A DNA stretch of 40,942 nucleotides from an uncultured Lachnospiraceae bacterium (GCA_910576815.1 CAJTKA010000029.1:1-40942), one strand, 5' to 3'; shown: positions 17,061-29,038, numbered from the stretch's first letter. Notes: a model not told the origin generated them from the sequence alone. Made by a program: numbers and translations.

Positions 17061-20000
17061 TCAAATCCCTTCGCTCTTTCTTATTTTTTCCAGCAAAAAC
17101 TTTGCCTCCAACAGAACATTCCCGTATCTCGCAGTCGACTCCTCAAACAGCGCCGCCGCTTTCTCAAATTCCCCTTCGGTGTAATAATAACAGCCAAGCC
17201 AGAGGGCTGATTCAAAACATTTTTTATACTCACAGGCAGCGCAGGGCCTAAGCTGTTCCATCCTCTTAAAAATACCTCTCGCCTTTTCCTTTTCTCCAAG
17301 CGCCAGATAACACCATGCAAGCCATCCGCTCTGTACGGGCGCATATTGGGTATAAGTCAGATAATCCTCCTCTTTTATGCTGCATTCCGCAAGACGCCCC
17401 AACGCCTTCTTCGCCCAACGTGCCGCCTCCTCGCGCTGTCCCGCCATATAATAATTTTTTGCCGCACGCCATTCCGCCCTGAATTTTTTACGGCTGTCCC
17501 CGTAAAGCGCCGCTGCTTCCTGATATTTCTTTGCCGCTTTTTCATAGGCGATCACGTCTGCCAGCGAGCCTGCCCACTCCATATACAGTTCCGCCAGTTC
17601 CTGCCTGTCCGCAGCGCGCTTGAAATAGGACTGCTTTGCGTCGTCATAAACAGCCAGCCCTTCCTCGGTCTTTCCCATCAGAATCAAGGTATCGGCGACA
17701 TCACTGTAATAATCCTCATCTTCTCCCAGCTCTTTTTTTCTCTCCTCCTGCACCTCAAGAGCCTTCTCCAGATGTTTCATACATGAATAGCAGGTGGTCA
17801 GCGTATCCCACAGGTTACTGTCCGCCGGGAAGACCGCCAGCCCCTCTCTGCAGCAGGCGATAGCTTCCTCATACTTCTTCAGCTTCTGTAGACACTTTGC
17901 CATACCACGGTAGCCCGTGACGGACACATCCTTTGCTCCCATCGTCTCCACCGCGCGTTTGTACGCCTCGTACCCTTTTTCATACTGTATGTCATTGGCG
18001 TAGGCAATAGCGATATTTTCCCAGAGAATATAAATCTCATCCTCCGGAACGGTTCCCACCGCGATCGCCTCCTCGTAATCCGCCACGGCAAGCGCAGTCT
18101 CCATGGCGTCCGAATACAGATTGCCGCGGTCCCAGAGACGGTAACCCCGGTTTTGAGTAATCTCCATCTGCTTATTGATATAGCGTATCCCTTGATCGAA
18201 ATACTCCTGTTTATATTCCAGACGGTACAGCGCCACATAGCAGCGGTAAAGCCTTAAATTCGTATCGCGGTAATTCTCGTCCTTCTCGATCGCCTTTAAG
18301 AAATAGGAAACTGCCTCCTGCCATTTCTCCGTCCCCTGACAGCAGACGCCCATGCCAAAATAAAACTCCGCATGATGATAAGTCTCCTCCACTCGTTTGT
18401 ATTCTTTCAGCGCTTCCTCGTAGTTACCCATATCCCGCAGGATATTACCGAGCATAAAACGATAATATGGATTCTCCGTATCCTGCTTTAACACTTCCTG
18501 CACCATAACGACAGCTTCCGTATATTTCTCATCATCCCAAAACAGCAGCGCCTTTTCAAAGAGAAGCTCGACCCGCTTCGGTCCATCCTTGGATGTGCCG
18601 TCTTCCTTTAACTCCCCGTTATCTCCTTCCGTCTCATAGAGAAGCGCATCCAGAAGCTCCATCACCTTTTCCCTGTCTTCGGCATTCTCCGCCAGCATCC
18701 GCCGAATCTGTGCCTCCAAAAAACGCAGCTTTTCGGAAAATTCCACCTCATTCTCTTTCGCCCTTTCAATCACACCAATGGCGTCCTGATACTGGCTGTA
18801 ATCATAAAAAATCATGGCCGCATAGAAGTAAGGTCTGTCATAACCTGCAAAGAGATCGATCGCACGGTAGTAATCGTCCACCACCTGCTGCGCCTTTTCC
18901 AAATGATAAGCTGCCTCCTGCCTGACCAGATAGGCAGGATAATACCCCTCATCCTCGGCAAGGATCTCATCGCATTCCTCCACTGCTCTCTCGTATTCTT
19001 CAAAGGCAAGATACCTGCCCGCCAGATAATGTCTCCAGTCAAGGCGGTTCCTTTTGTTCGTCTCGGTTGCGATCGCCTTTCTTGACTCCCGCTCGCCTTC
19101 CTCCGGCTTTTCGGATTCAAAAAAGCAGACGCTCAAACTGTGATACGCCTCCGCCATTTGCGATGTCCTCTTGGGTTCCTCCGGAAGCGCTTCCACACAA
19201 TGCAGATATTCTTGAAAAGCAGGGATTGCCTCCTGATACCGTTCCAGACGATACAGCGCCCAGGCTCTGAGATCGAGACTGCCCTCCTCCTTCTTTAAAA
19301 GCTGCGGATCCTTTTCCAGAAGCGCTAAAACCTCGTCAAACTTCTCCATGTTATACAGTCTGCGCCCAAGGAAAAGCGGAACCTCCTCTTGGGAGAGATC
19401 CTCAAACCCCTCCCCTTTCTCATACGCCGCCTGTACCAGAGGCACGAGCTCTTGATTGATCTCATTCATCTGCGTCAGCAGATCTTCATCCCAGGAGTTC
19501 ACCCGCAGCAGTTCATTGATATATCTCTCCGCCCGGTACCACTGCTTCTGCCGTCTCAGATAACCGACCGCAAAATACTTTGCCATATAATAATCCGGTT
19601 CCTTCTCAAGCACTGACTGCCACAGGGCAAATCCTCTTTCCTGCTCTCCACACTCCCAGAATATCTTGCCCGTCCAAACCTGCACATAACCATCCTCGGG
19701 ATACCTCGCAAGCAGACTCTCCGCCAACTCCTTTCCCGCTTCGCAGTTTTCCTGTCTGATATACAGGCGCAGTCTCTCCACATCTTCATAGGGATGGTAA
19801 ATGCCGTGCCGCCTGATGTCAGAGAGCATACGGGAAACGTTCTCTGTCTCATTTTCTTCCAGCATATTCTTAATCTGAAAATATTCCCTGATATACTCGT
19901 CTGCTTCCTCGTCATTCTCCGGCCTGTAATCTTCCCGGGCCTCAAACAGACTGTAATCCAGAAAATCCTCTGTATTGACATGATACTCGATATGCCTGAG

Positions 20001-20465
20001 GAAATTTACATGAAACTCCTCCTTCAGGGAATCGAAATCCTCCAATACATGAAACGTCCGATCAAGCAGTACCCAGACGGTCTGCGGCAGAAGGGCATGA
20101 CCTGAGAGAAAGCTAAGAAGCCTCCCCCTTGCCTCCAAAAACGTATCGAAACCAACGCAGACGGAATCCTCAAAAAGCGGCTTCCAGTTTTCTGCCTCCC
20201 CGCGCAAAAGGATATCCCGATAGACTTCCCGCACCCGTCTCATCCAGATGCCGACCTCATCCTGCGGTTCCTCCTCCGCCTGCTCCTCGTCCCGCTCTGC
20301 TGCTGACCGCAAAGCCTCCTCATAGGCTTCCCGCAGGCGCTTGAACCCTTCCGGATCGTCCTCCGGATTGGTATCCTTTAACAGTGCAAGATAACTGCTT
20401 CTGATCGGTTCCCCGTCCTTTGTCTCCGCGATCCCAAGTATTTGAAACGCCAGTTTTTTATCCAT
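17061..20465 (-). CDS. Large TPR protein with J-like N-terminal domain, partner of the Hsp70
   Basis: A 1134-residue cytoplasmic protein. The first 55 residues resemble a J domain: AFQILGIAETKDGEPIRSSY followed by PEDDPEGFKRLREAYEEAL. The usual HPD is missing (KDTNPEDD stands there). J-like domains of this NPEDDPEGF sort are known beside HscC-type Hsp70s. The rest is made of many helical repeats with tetratricopeptide character, such as GNYEEALKEYKRVEE, EKWQEAVSYFLKAIEKD and KKYEEAIACCREGLAVFP, and some wider half-TPR repeats. It probably presents clients to the Hsp70 encoded 7 nt downstream. AGGAGG stands 3 nt before the ATG at 20465. The glgP terminator ends only about 17 bp upstream, so its own promoter is not obvious. 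Confidence 0.75.
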   Translation of the reverse strand: MDKKLAFQILGIAETKDGEPIRSSYLALLKDTNPEDDPEGFKRLREAYEEALRSAAERDEEQAEEEPQDEVGIWMRRVREVYRDILLRGEAENWKPLFEDSVCVGFDTFLEARGRLLSFLSGHALLPQTVWVLLDRTFHVLEDFDSLKEEFHVNFLRHIEYHVNTEDFLDYSLFEAREDYRPENDEEADEYIREYFQIKNMLEENETENVSRMLSDIRRHGIYHPYEDVERLRLYIRQENCEAGKELAESLLARYPEDGYVQVWTGKIFWECGEQERGFALWQSVLEKEPDYYMAKYFAVGYLRRQKQWYRAERYINELLRVNSWDEDLLTQMNEINQELVPLVQAAYEKGEGFEDLSQEEVPLFLGRRLYNMEKFDEVLALLEKDPQLLKKEEGSLDLRAWALYRLERYQEAIPAFQEYLHCVEALPEEPKRTSQMAEAYHSLSVCFFESEKPEEGERESRKAIATETNKRNRLDWRHYLAGRYLAFEEYERAVEECDEILAEDEGYYPAYLVRQEAAYHLEKAQQVVDDYYRAIDLFAGYDRPYFYAAMIFYDYSQYQDAIGVIERAKENEVEFSEKLRFLEAQIRRMLAENAEDREKVMELLDALLYETEGDNGELKEDGTSKDGPKRVELLFEKALLFWDDEKYTEAVVMVQEVLKQDTENPYYRFMLGNILRDMGNYEEALKEYKRVEETYHHAEFYFGMGVCCQGTEKWQEAVSYFLKAIEKDENYRDTNLRLYRCYVALYRLEYKQEYFDQGIRYINKQMEITQNRGYRLWDRGNLYSDAMETALAVADYEEAIAVGTVPEDEIYILWENIAIAYANDIQYEKGYEAYKRAVETMGAKDVSVTGYRGMAKCLQKLKKYEEAIACCREGLAVFPADSNLWDTLTTCYSCMKHLEKALEVQEERKKELGEDEDYYSDVADTLILMGKTEEGLAVYDDAKQSYFKRAADRQELAELYMEWAGSLADVIAYEKAAKKYQEAAALYGDSRKKFRAEWRAAKNYYMAGQREEAARWAKKALGRLAECSIKEEDYLTYTQYAPVQSGWLAWCYLALGEKEKARGIFKRMEQLRPCAACEYKKCFESALWLGCYYYTEGEFEKAAALFEESTARYGNVLLEAKFLLEKIRKSEGI

Positions 20466-20482
20466 AAGCCTCCTGCTCAAAA

Positions 20483-20509
20483 ACCTCCCTCGCTCAAAGC
20501 AAGGGAGGT
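20483..20509 (-). terminator. Rho-independent terminator of glgP
   Basis: ACCTCCCT and AGGGAGGT arms with an inner GC pair form a stable hairpin. On the minus strand it is followed at once by TTTTTG. It lies 26 bp after the glgP stop codon and directly before the ribosome-binding site of the TPR gene. Confidence 0.85.
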
Positions 20510-20534
20510 CTTCTGTATCAATCGTTGTCAGTTC

Positions 20535-23045
20535 CTATTTTGCCGGTTTCTTCGTCGCCGTCGCAGGTGTAGTCTCTTTCGGGATCACCACCTTATCCAG
20601 TTTCCAGATGTCATCCACATACTCCTGAATGGTTCTGTCGGAAGTAAACTTGCCGGAGCAGGCCACATTTAGGATCGCGCTCCGCGCCCAGCCCTTTTCG
20701 TTACGGTAAGCCGCTTCCACCCTCTCCTGCGCCTCTGCGTAGGCTTTGAAATCCTTGAGGATAAAATAGGTATCCGCCTTGGACGTGCTCTGCGTATTTA
20801 AAAGCGAATTGTACAGAGAACGGAACATATCCGGATCGCCGGGTGCGTAAGTGCCGTTGATCAGCTGCATGAGCACCTTTCTCACGTCGGGATCGTTGTT
20901 GAAAATCTCTGTCGGATCGTAGCCGCCGTAATTTTCATAACGGATGACTTCGTCGGAGGATAAACCGAAGATAAAGGCATTCTCCTCGCCCACTTCCTCC
21001 ACGATCTCCACGTTTGCGCCGTCCATGGTGCCAATGGTGAGCGCGCCGTTCAGCATGAACTTCATGTTACCCGTGCCGGAAGCCTCCTTGCTGGCCGTGG
21101 AGATCTGCTCGGACACATCCGCCGCCGCAAAGATGATCTCCGCGTTGGAGACACGGTAGTTCTCGATAAACACCACTTTGATCTTTCCGTTGATTGCAGG
21201 GTCATTGTTCACCACATCCGCCACGGAATTGATCAGCTTGATGGTCAGCTTTGCATTCTTATAGCCTGCTGCCGCCTTGGCCCCGAAAATAAAGGTCCTC
21301 GGATAGAAATCCATATCCGGATGCTCTTTTAATTCATTGTAGAGGTACATCACGTGCAGGATGTTCAGGAGCTGGCGCTTGTACTCATGCAGACGCTTTA
21401 CCTGTACGTCGAAGATGGAGCGGGGATCGACCTCGATACCGTTGTGCTCCATGATGTACTCCGCCAGACGCACCTTATTCTGATATTTGATATTCATAAA
21501 CTCCTGCTGTGCCTTCTCATCGTCAGCATAGATCTTTAACTTATTGATCTTGGGCAGATCCGTGATCCAGTCATTGCCCACATGATCCGTCACCCAGTCT
21601 GCAAGCAGAGGATTCGCATGCAGCAGAAAACGTCTCTGCGTGATGCCGTTGGTCTTATTGTTGAACTTCTCGGGCATCATCTCGTAGAAGTCTTTCAGTT
21701 CCTGATTCTTTAAGATCTCGGTATGTAATCTCGCCACACCGTTTACGGAATAGCCCGCCGCAATCGCCAGATGCGCCATCTTGACCTGACCGTCATAAAT
21801 GATCGCCATCTTTCTGATTTTCTCCTGATCGCCGGGATACTTCTGTTCGATCCTCGCAATGAAGCGGCGGTTGATCTCCTCAACGATCTGGTACACACGG
21901 GGAAGGAGTCTCGAAAACAGCTCGATCGGCCATTTTTCCAGTGCCTCCGCCATGATCGTGTGATTCGTGTAAGCGCAGGTCTTGGTAGTCACTTCCCAGG
22001 CCTCGTCCCATGTCAGATAATGCTCATCCATCAGAATGCGCATCAGCTCCGCCACTGCCACGGTCGGGTGCGTATCATTTAACTGGAACGTCACTTTCTC
22101 GTGGAATTTCCTGATATCGTCATGCTTTTTCATGTATTTCGCCACCGCTGCCTGTACGGAAGCGGAGATAAAGAAATACTGCTGTTTTAAGCGCAGTTCC
22201 TTGCCTGCGTAATGATTATCGTTAGGATAGAGGACCTCCACGATATTTCTTGCCAGATTTTCCTGCTCCACCGCCTTCTGGTAGTCGCCCTTATCAAAGG
22301 AATCAAGCTGGAAGCAGTTCACAGGCTCAGCATCCCAGATGCGCAGCGTGTTGACGATGCCGTTGCCATAGCCCACGACAGGCAGATCATAGGGAATCGC
22401 CGTCACGGCCTGATAGCCCTCCTGCTTGAAATTGCTTCTGCCGTTCTCATCCACATATACATTGACATAGCCGCCGAAACGCACCTCTTTTGCATATTCA
22501 GGTCTGCGCAGCTCAAAAGGATTGCCGTCACGCAGCCAGTTGTCGGGTACTTCCACCTGATAGCCGTCGCGGATCTCCTGCTTAAACATGCCATAGCGAT
22601 AGCGGATGCCGCAGCCGTAAGCCGCATAGCCCAGCGTTGCCAGGGAGTCAAGGAAGCAAGCCGCCAACCGTCCCAAGCCGCCGTTTCCAAGCGCTGCGTC
22701 GGGTTCCTGATCCTCCACCACATTAATGTCGATGCCGAGCTCCTCGAGCGCCTGTGCAAACGCATCATATGCCTGCAGATTGATCATGTTGTTGCCAAGC
22801 GCACGGCCCATCAAAAACTCCATGGAAAGGTAATAGACCATCTTCGGATCCTGTTTGTCATACTCCTTCTGGGTCTTTAACCACTGATCCACAATGGCAT
22901 CCTTGACCGCATAGGATACTGCCTGAAAGATCTGCTGATCCGTCGCCTCCTCCAGCGTCTTTCTGTAAAGGGTTTTTACATTGTAAAGGACGCTCCTCTT
23001 GAATAATTCTGTATCAAAAGTTTTCGTAGGTGCTTTTTTAATCAT
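20535..23045 (-). CDS. glgP: Glycogen/alpha-glucan phosphorylase
   Basis: Removes glucose 1-phosphate from the ends of glycogen or maltodextrin, using pyridoxal phosphate. The 836 residues match the family. ALGNGGLGRLAACFLDSLATLG near residue 115 and the PLP-lysine block EASGTGNMKFMLNGALTIGT near 650 are signature motifs; DGANVEIVEEVGEENAFIFG follows. The C-terminal end is a short TKKPAK tail. AAGGAGGAG precedes the ATG. It has its own promoter and terminator, so it is a single-gene unit; no other glg gene is in the window. Confidence 0.97.
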   Translation of the reverse strand: MIKKAPTKTFDTELFKRSVLYNVKTLYRKTLEEATDQQIFQAVSYAVKDAIVDQWLKTQKEYDKQDPKMVYYLSMEFLMGRALGNNMINLQAYDAFAQALEELGIDINVVEDQEPDAALGNGGLGRLAACFLDSLATLGYAAYGCGIRYRYGMFKQEIRDGYQVEVPDNWLRDGNPFELRRPEYAKEVRFGGYVNVYVDENGRSNFKQEGYQAVTAIPYDLPVVGYGNGIVNTLRIWDAEPVNCFQLDSFDKGDYQKAVEQENLARNIVEVLYPNDNHYAGKELRLKQQYFFISASVQAAVAKYMKKHDDIRKFHEKVTFQLNDTHPTVAVAELMRILMDEHYLTWDEAWEVTTKTCAYTNHTIMAEALEKWPIELFSRLLPRVYQIVEEINRRFIARIEQKYPGDQEKIRKMAIIYDGQVKMAHLAIAAGYSVNGVARLHTEILKNQELKDFYEMMPEKFNNKTNGITQRRFLLHANPLLADWVTDHVGNDWITDLPKINKLKIYADDEKAQQEFMNIKYQNKVRLAEYIMEHNGIEVDPRSIFDVQVKRLHEYKRQLLNILHVMYLYNELKEHPDMDFYPRTFIFGAKAAAGYKNAKLTIKLINSVADVVNNDPAINGKIKVVFIENYRVSNAEIIFAAADVSEQISTASKEASGTGNMKFMLNGALTIGTMDGANVEIVEEVGEENAFIFGLSSDEVIRYENYGGYDPTEIFNNDPDVRKVLMQLINGTYAPGDPDMFRSLYNSLLNTQSTSKADTYFILKDFKAYAEAQERVEAAYRNEKGWARSAILNVACSGKFTSDRTIQEYVDDIWKLDKVVIPKETTPATATKKPAK

Positions 23046-23100
23046 CTCTCTCCTCCTTGTTAGCCCTGCTGTCAGACAAGTTTAATCATAATTCCTTTCT

Positions 23101-23129
23101 ATTATAGCTTGAAATTTTATTTTTGACCA
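23101..23129 (-). promoter_or_regulatory. Promoter of glgP
   Basis: Minus strand TGGTCA (23129-23124), 17 bp, then a perfect TATAAT (23106-23101), about 55 bp before the glgP start, in an AT-rich gap. Confidence 0.65.
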
Positions 23130-23174
23130 TATAAAGATTAAAATTTACCATTTTCAGCTTATCGCATTCGTAGA

Positions 23175-26330
<3,156 letters not shown>

Positions 26331-26335
26331 AGTTT

Positions 26336-26465
26336 CCTCCATGCCGGAGCTTTTTTTGCGGAGGCACGCGTCAAGAATCTCAAATTCTTGACTGCGATTC
26401 CGAGTTTGTGGCTCCGTCACAAACTCGCGATTGAAAAATCAGCACATCAGTGTGATTTTTCAATC
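26336..26465 (-). repeat. Hairpin repeat element, full copy A (ileS leader)
   Basis: A 130-nt element, matching copy B at 119 of 130 positions by hand count. Read on the minus strand it holds three hairpins: HP1 at 26429-26465 (13-bp arms GATTGAAAAATCA/TGATTTTTCAATC with an inner CAC/GTG), HP2 at 26401-26427 (10-bp arms) and HP3 at 26370-26392 (9-bp arms around 5 nt). It ends in GGAGG, the Shine-Dalgarno of ileS. It stands between the T-box terminator and the ileS start. Its origin (MITE-like or REP-like) and role are unknown. Confidence 0.85.
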
Positions 26466-26483
26466 TTTCCATCCTTTCTTTGT

Positions 26484-26801
26484 AAAAAACAAAACCCCCG
26501 TCCCGTAAAAGGACGAGGGTAAAGTTCTCGTGATACCACCTGTTACGACGTACCGACCGACTCGCACACACCAAACGGCGATTCCCTACTGCCGTCTCAC
26601 ATGACACGATCCGTCTATACGGTTCCCGATAACGGCGGAACGCCGTCAGAGCCTACTGCCCCGCCGTGCAGGGGTTCGGTCTGAAACTCAGAAGTGATTT
26701 TCTCCGATCTCCTACTCGTACCGGTCTTCCACCCTCACCGGCTCGCTGCGACTTTGAAAAATCGGATACTGTCTTCCTCAATGTCTTTTCCTATGATAAC
26801 T
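26484..26801 (-). promoter_or_regulatory. T-box riboswitch of ileS
   Basis: A leader of about 320 nt on the minus strand. The T-box core AGGTGGTATCACGAGAA lies at 26541-26525, with UGGU to pair with the ACCA end of tRNA-Ile. It is followed by a terminator with stem CCCTCGTCC/GGACGGGGG (26519-26495) and a T-rich run to 26484. Stem I shows the usual AGCGAGCCGG ... TGGAAGACCGG sequence near 26740-26720, and a specifier loop with GAAAATCAC in which ATC (26698-26696) is an isoleucine codon. Uncharged tRNA-Ile should stabilise the antiterminator and let ileS be read. Confidence 0.92.
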
Positions 26802-26807
26802 GCTATC

Positions 26808-26836
26808 ATTTTGGCATCGAAAGGCGGAAATGTCAA
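26808..26836 (-). promoter_or_regulatory. Promoter of the ileS T-box leader
   Basis: Minus strand consensus TTGACA (26836-26831), 17 bp, then CAAAAT (26813-26808). Transcription would start near 26801, the 5' end of the T-box. Confidence 0.7.
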
Positions 26837-27031
26837 GGAAATTTGGCGTTAATTTTTCTTTTATTTGCTTTATTACCAAAAACATAGTATGATACGTGGT
26901 ATATCTGATTACTTTCTAATATCTGCAAAGTTTTATACTCTATTACTTTACAGATGTCTGATTTTCGGCACCGGTTATTTCTTGTGCCTTATCCCAGTTA
27001 CTCAGATAAAAAAATTTTTACTGTTAACCCC
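26837..27031. other. AT-rich gap without gene, one inverted repeat
   Basis: Between the ileS promoter and the toxin-antitoxin promoter I see no gene on either strand. An imperfect inverted repeat ATCTGCAAAGT / ACTTTACAGAT (26921-26931 and 26945-26955, one mismatch in 11) could be an operator or a leftover of a removed sequence. Nothing else stands out. Confidence 0.4.
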
Positions 27032-27060
27032 TTGACGATATATCAAAAAAGGAATATTTT
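27032..27060 (+). promoter_or_regulatory. Probable promoter of the toxin-antitoxin pair
   Basis: TTGACG (27032-27037), 17 bp, TATTTT (27055-27060), followed by AAAGGA and the toxin ATG at 27078. The -10 is weak. Confidence 0.5.
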
Positions 27061-27077
27061 ATAAGAAAGGAATACTT

Positions 27078-27387
27078 ATGTTTGACATTGAATTTTATCG
27101 GTCATCTGACGGAACCACACCTGTGGAAGAATTTTTGGATTCTTTGATCATTAAAATGCGAAATAAGGCATTGGACAGCTTACTCATTTTAGAGGAATAT
27201 GGAAATACTTTAATTTTCTTCTGATATTTCACGAATTTTTTATTTCTTTTACATAAATAATAAGATTATTCTAACAAACGGTTTTATCAAAAAGACGCAG
27301 AAAACACCTCGCAGCCAGCTGAAATCAGCAAGAAAATATAAGGCTGACTACGAACAAAGAGCACAGGAAAGGAGCTGGCAAACATGA
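27078..27387 (+). pseudogene. HigB/RelE-type toxin gene with an internal deletion
   Basis: The 5' part encodes a RelE/HigB-like start (MFDIEFYRSSDGTTPVEEF ... LLILEEYGNTL) and stops at 27224. The downstream frame continues with SDISRIFYFFYINNKII, then LTNGFIKKTQKTPRSQ and ends SWQT, the normal end of this mRNA-interferase family. About 20 codons that usually link GNTL to the SDISR strand (the REPYxKxLxxGLFELR region) are missing, and the two parts are out of frame. The toxin should be dead. The remnant stop overlaps the antitoxin start (ATGA), the typical toxin-first HigBA order. AAAGGA precedes the ATG. Confidence 0.8.
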
Positions 27388-27680
27388 ACGATCTACACAA
27401 ATACTTGGAAAAACAGATGAAGGATCCTGAATTTCGTGCGGAACGTGAGGCGACCAGAACCGACTTCGAGGTAGCAAAAGCACTCATTGAGGCAAGAACT
27501 TCCATGAATATGACACAGAAAGAGCTCGCGGAACGTTCCGGCATCCGCCAATCAAATATCAGCCGCATTGAAAACGGAAGCTGCAGTCCTACCATTGCCA
27601 CACTGCAGCTTTTAGCTAAAGGATTGGGAAAGCAGCTTTCCATCCACTTTATCCCTCTGAAAAACGAATCAACTCCGTAG
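27384..27680 (+). CDS. HigA-type antitoxin, XRE family
   Basis: A 98-residue DNA-binding antitoxin. After a helical N-terminus (MNDLHKYLEKQMKDPEFRAE) comes a Cro/C1-type helix-turn-helix, TQKELAERSGIRQSNISRIE followed by NGSCSPTIATLQLLAKGLGK. It should repress its own operon and bind the toxin. Its start overlaps the stop of the broken toxin gene. The 3' end overlaps the convergent kinase remnant by 12 bp. The frame is intact although the toxin is not, so it may persist as a free regulator or as protection against related toxins. Confidence 0.88.
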   Translation: MNDLHKYLEKQMKDPEFRAEREATRTDFEVAKALIEARTSMNMTQKELAERSGIRQSNISRIENGSCSPTIATLQLLAKGLGKQLSIHFIPLKNESTP

Positions 27681-28040
27681 CACCCCCAGCGCCGCCGCGC
27701 TCTCCCGCATGGCTTCCTCTCTCTTTGCCGCTTCCAGGCCCTGATGATGCAGGCCCATAATGCAGGCGCCAACCTCCGGTTCATAGCGTGCCGACACGAC
27801 CTGTGCGCCCGGAAACCGTGCCGCGATCTGCATTTCTACTCTCCGCCTCAAAGCCTCGCCCTTAAAAACATTGCCTGTAAGCACGATTTCTTCCTCCGCC
27901 GCCTGCATCCCCTGCGTGGGAAAATAAGCGCCCCGCGCCTTTCCCTTCCCCAGCAGGACACCGTCTTCCCGCATCAAGACCGCCGCTGTCTTAGTGCCGC
28001 CCTGATCGATCCCCAAAATATAACGCCCTTTTTCTCGCAT
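27669..28040 (-). pseudogene. BadF/NagK-type sugar kinase, shortened by an in-frame internal deletion
   Basis: The N-terminus is the phosphate-binding start of a BadF/BcrA-type ASKHA kinase, as in N-acetylglucosamine kinase: YILGIDQGGTKTAAVLMRED, then KGKARGAYFPTQGM. Only 8 residues later the text joins a C-terminal segment, EEIVLTGNVFKGEALRRRVE to EVGACIMGLHHQGL, that normally closes these proteins. The whole is 123 residues where about 300 is usual, so the middle with the second half of the active site is missing. GGAG precedes the ATG at 28040. The divergent neighbour is a GH4 glycosidase gene, also damaged; both point to a lost sugar-use locus. Confidence 0.75.
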
Positions 28041-28179
28041 ACCCTTCTCCAATCCTGTAATGTGTTCTGTCAATATCCGCATCAAACTGCACGACTCCCC
28101 TGCATTTTCCCGTCCTGTTTTCCTCATGTTACAGGGCCGCCGCCTTTTTGTCAATTGCCCTTCCTTGTCCCTGGCCCTA

Positions 28180-28194
28180 TGGTATACTATACCA
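28180..28194. promoter_or_regulatory. Perfect 15-bp inverted repeat, likely operator
   Basis: TGGTATACTATACCA (TGGTATA-C-TATACCA) lies in the gap between the divergent kinase and GH4 genes. The sequence looks like sites of GntR/HutC-type regulators and includes a possible -10 (TATACT). No GntR gene is in the window, so the regulator is unknown. Confidence 0.5.
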
Positions 28195-28236
28195 AATATC
28201 GTACCATACTAAAAATTGCGCGCACGGAGGTGACTT

Positions 28237-29033
28237 ATGACGAAAAGAGGATTAAAGATCGCAACCATCGGCCTGTGCAACTGCTCAATCAATATGATCA
28301 GCGATATGGCGGAAAAATTTGACTGCCCTGCAGAAGATGTATTCTGTGACTTCGTCGGCATCAACCATCTGGTCTGGGCACAGCGGGTATTGGTGCGCGG
28401 AAAAGATGTGACAGCAGAGGCCATCGAAAAGCTCTGCGCGGACACGGCGGCGGACGTGATGGCAAACATTCCCGACATTCACTTTGATCCTGCTCTCTTA
28501 AGGGCATTGCAAATGGTGCCCGTAAGCTACCTAAAATACTACTATATGTATATGCAGCCGGAAATGTTGGCGGAATGCGCCCGTGCCGTCGAAAACGAGG
28601 GCTGCCGCGGGGAAGTGATCCGCGGTGTGGAAAAGGAGCTGTTTGCGCTTTATCAGGATGCGAAGCTTGCCGTCAAACCGCCCCAGCTGGCAAAGCGCGG
28701 GGGGCGCGCTACTCGGATGCCGCCTGCTCGCTGATCGACTCCATTTACAATAATAAAAAGGACATCCAAACCGTGAATGTCCTTAATAATGGCGCAAATA
28801 CTGACCTTCCTGATCACGCCGTCATTGAATGCAACTGCGTGATCGATGCGGACGGAGCGCACCCTTTGCAGATCGGGCGCACCCCTCTTGCGATCCGCGG
28901 TCTTTTGCAGAATGTCAAGGCCTACGAGCAGCTCACCATTGAGGCTGCCATAAACGGCGATTACGATAAGGCGCTTTTGGCACTCACCATTCATCCGCTC
29001 GTAGATTCCCCACTGTCGCGAAACAGATTTTAG
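28237..29033 (+). pseudogene. GH4 family 6-phospho-glycosidase, internal deletion plus frameshift
   Basis: GH4 enzymes are NAD- and metal-dependent and about 440 residues long. Here the start MTKRGLKIATIG joins directly to LCNCSINMISDMAEKF, a segment that normally lies near residue 170. About 160 codons, including most of the NAD-binding domain, are missing, apparently between two similar TIG(L) sites. DFVGINHLVW and VEKELFALY follow. At about 28700 a run of six G breaks the frame; seven would restore KRGGARYSDAACSLIDSIYN. The second frame goes on with NNGANTDLPDHAVIE and stops early (HPLVDSPLSRNRF), lacking the usual last helix. GGAGG precedes the ATG. The gene is convergent with eda. Confidence 0.82.
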
Positions 29034-29038
29034 CCTTT

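Noticed and set aside
16382..17251. 289-residue plus-strand open frame
   Set aside because: Opposite the Hsp70 gene; no recognisable domain.
22212..22880. 222-residue plus-strand open frame
   Set aside because: Opposite glgP; shadow of codon bias.
26380..26607. 75-residue minus-strand frame in the ileS leader
   Set aside because: It runs through the T-box and the hairpin repeat, which explain the sequence better.
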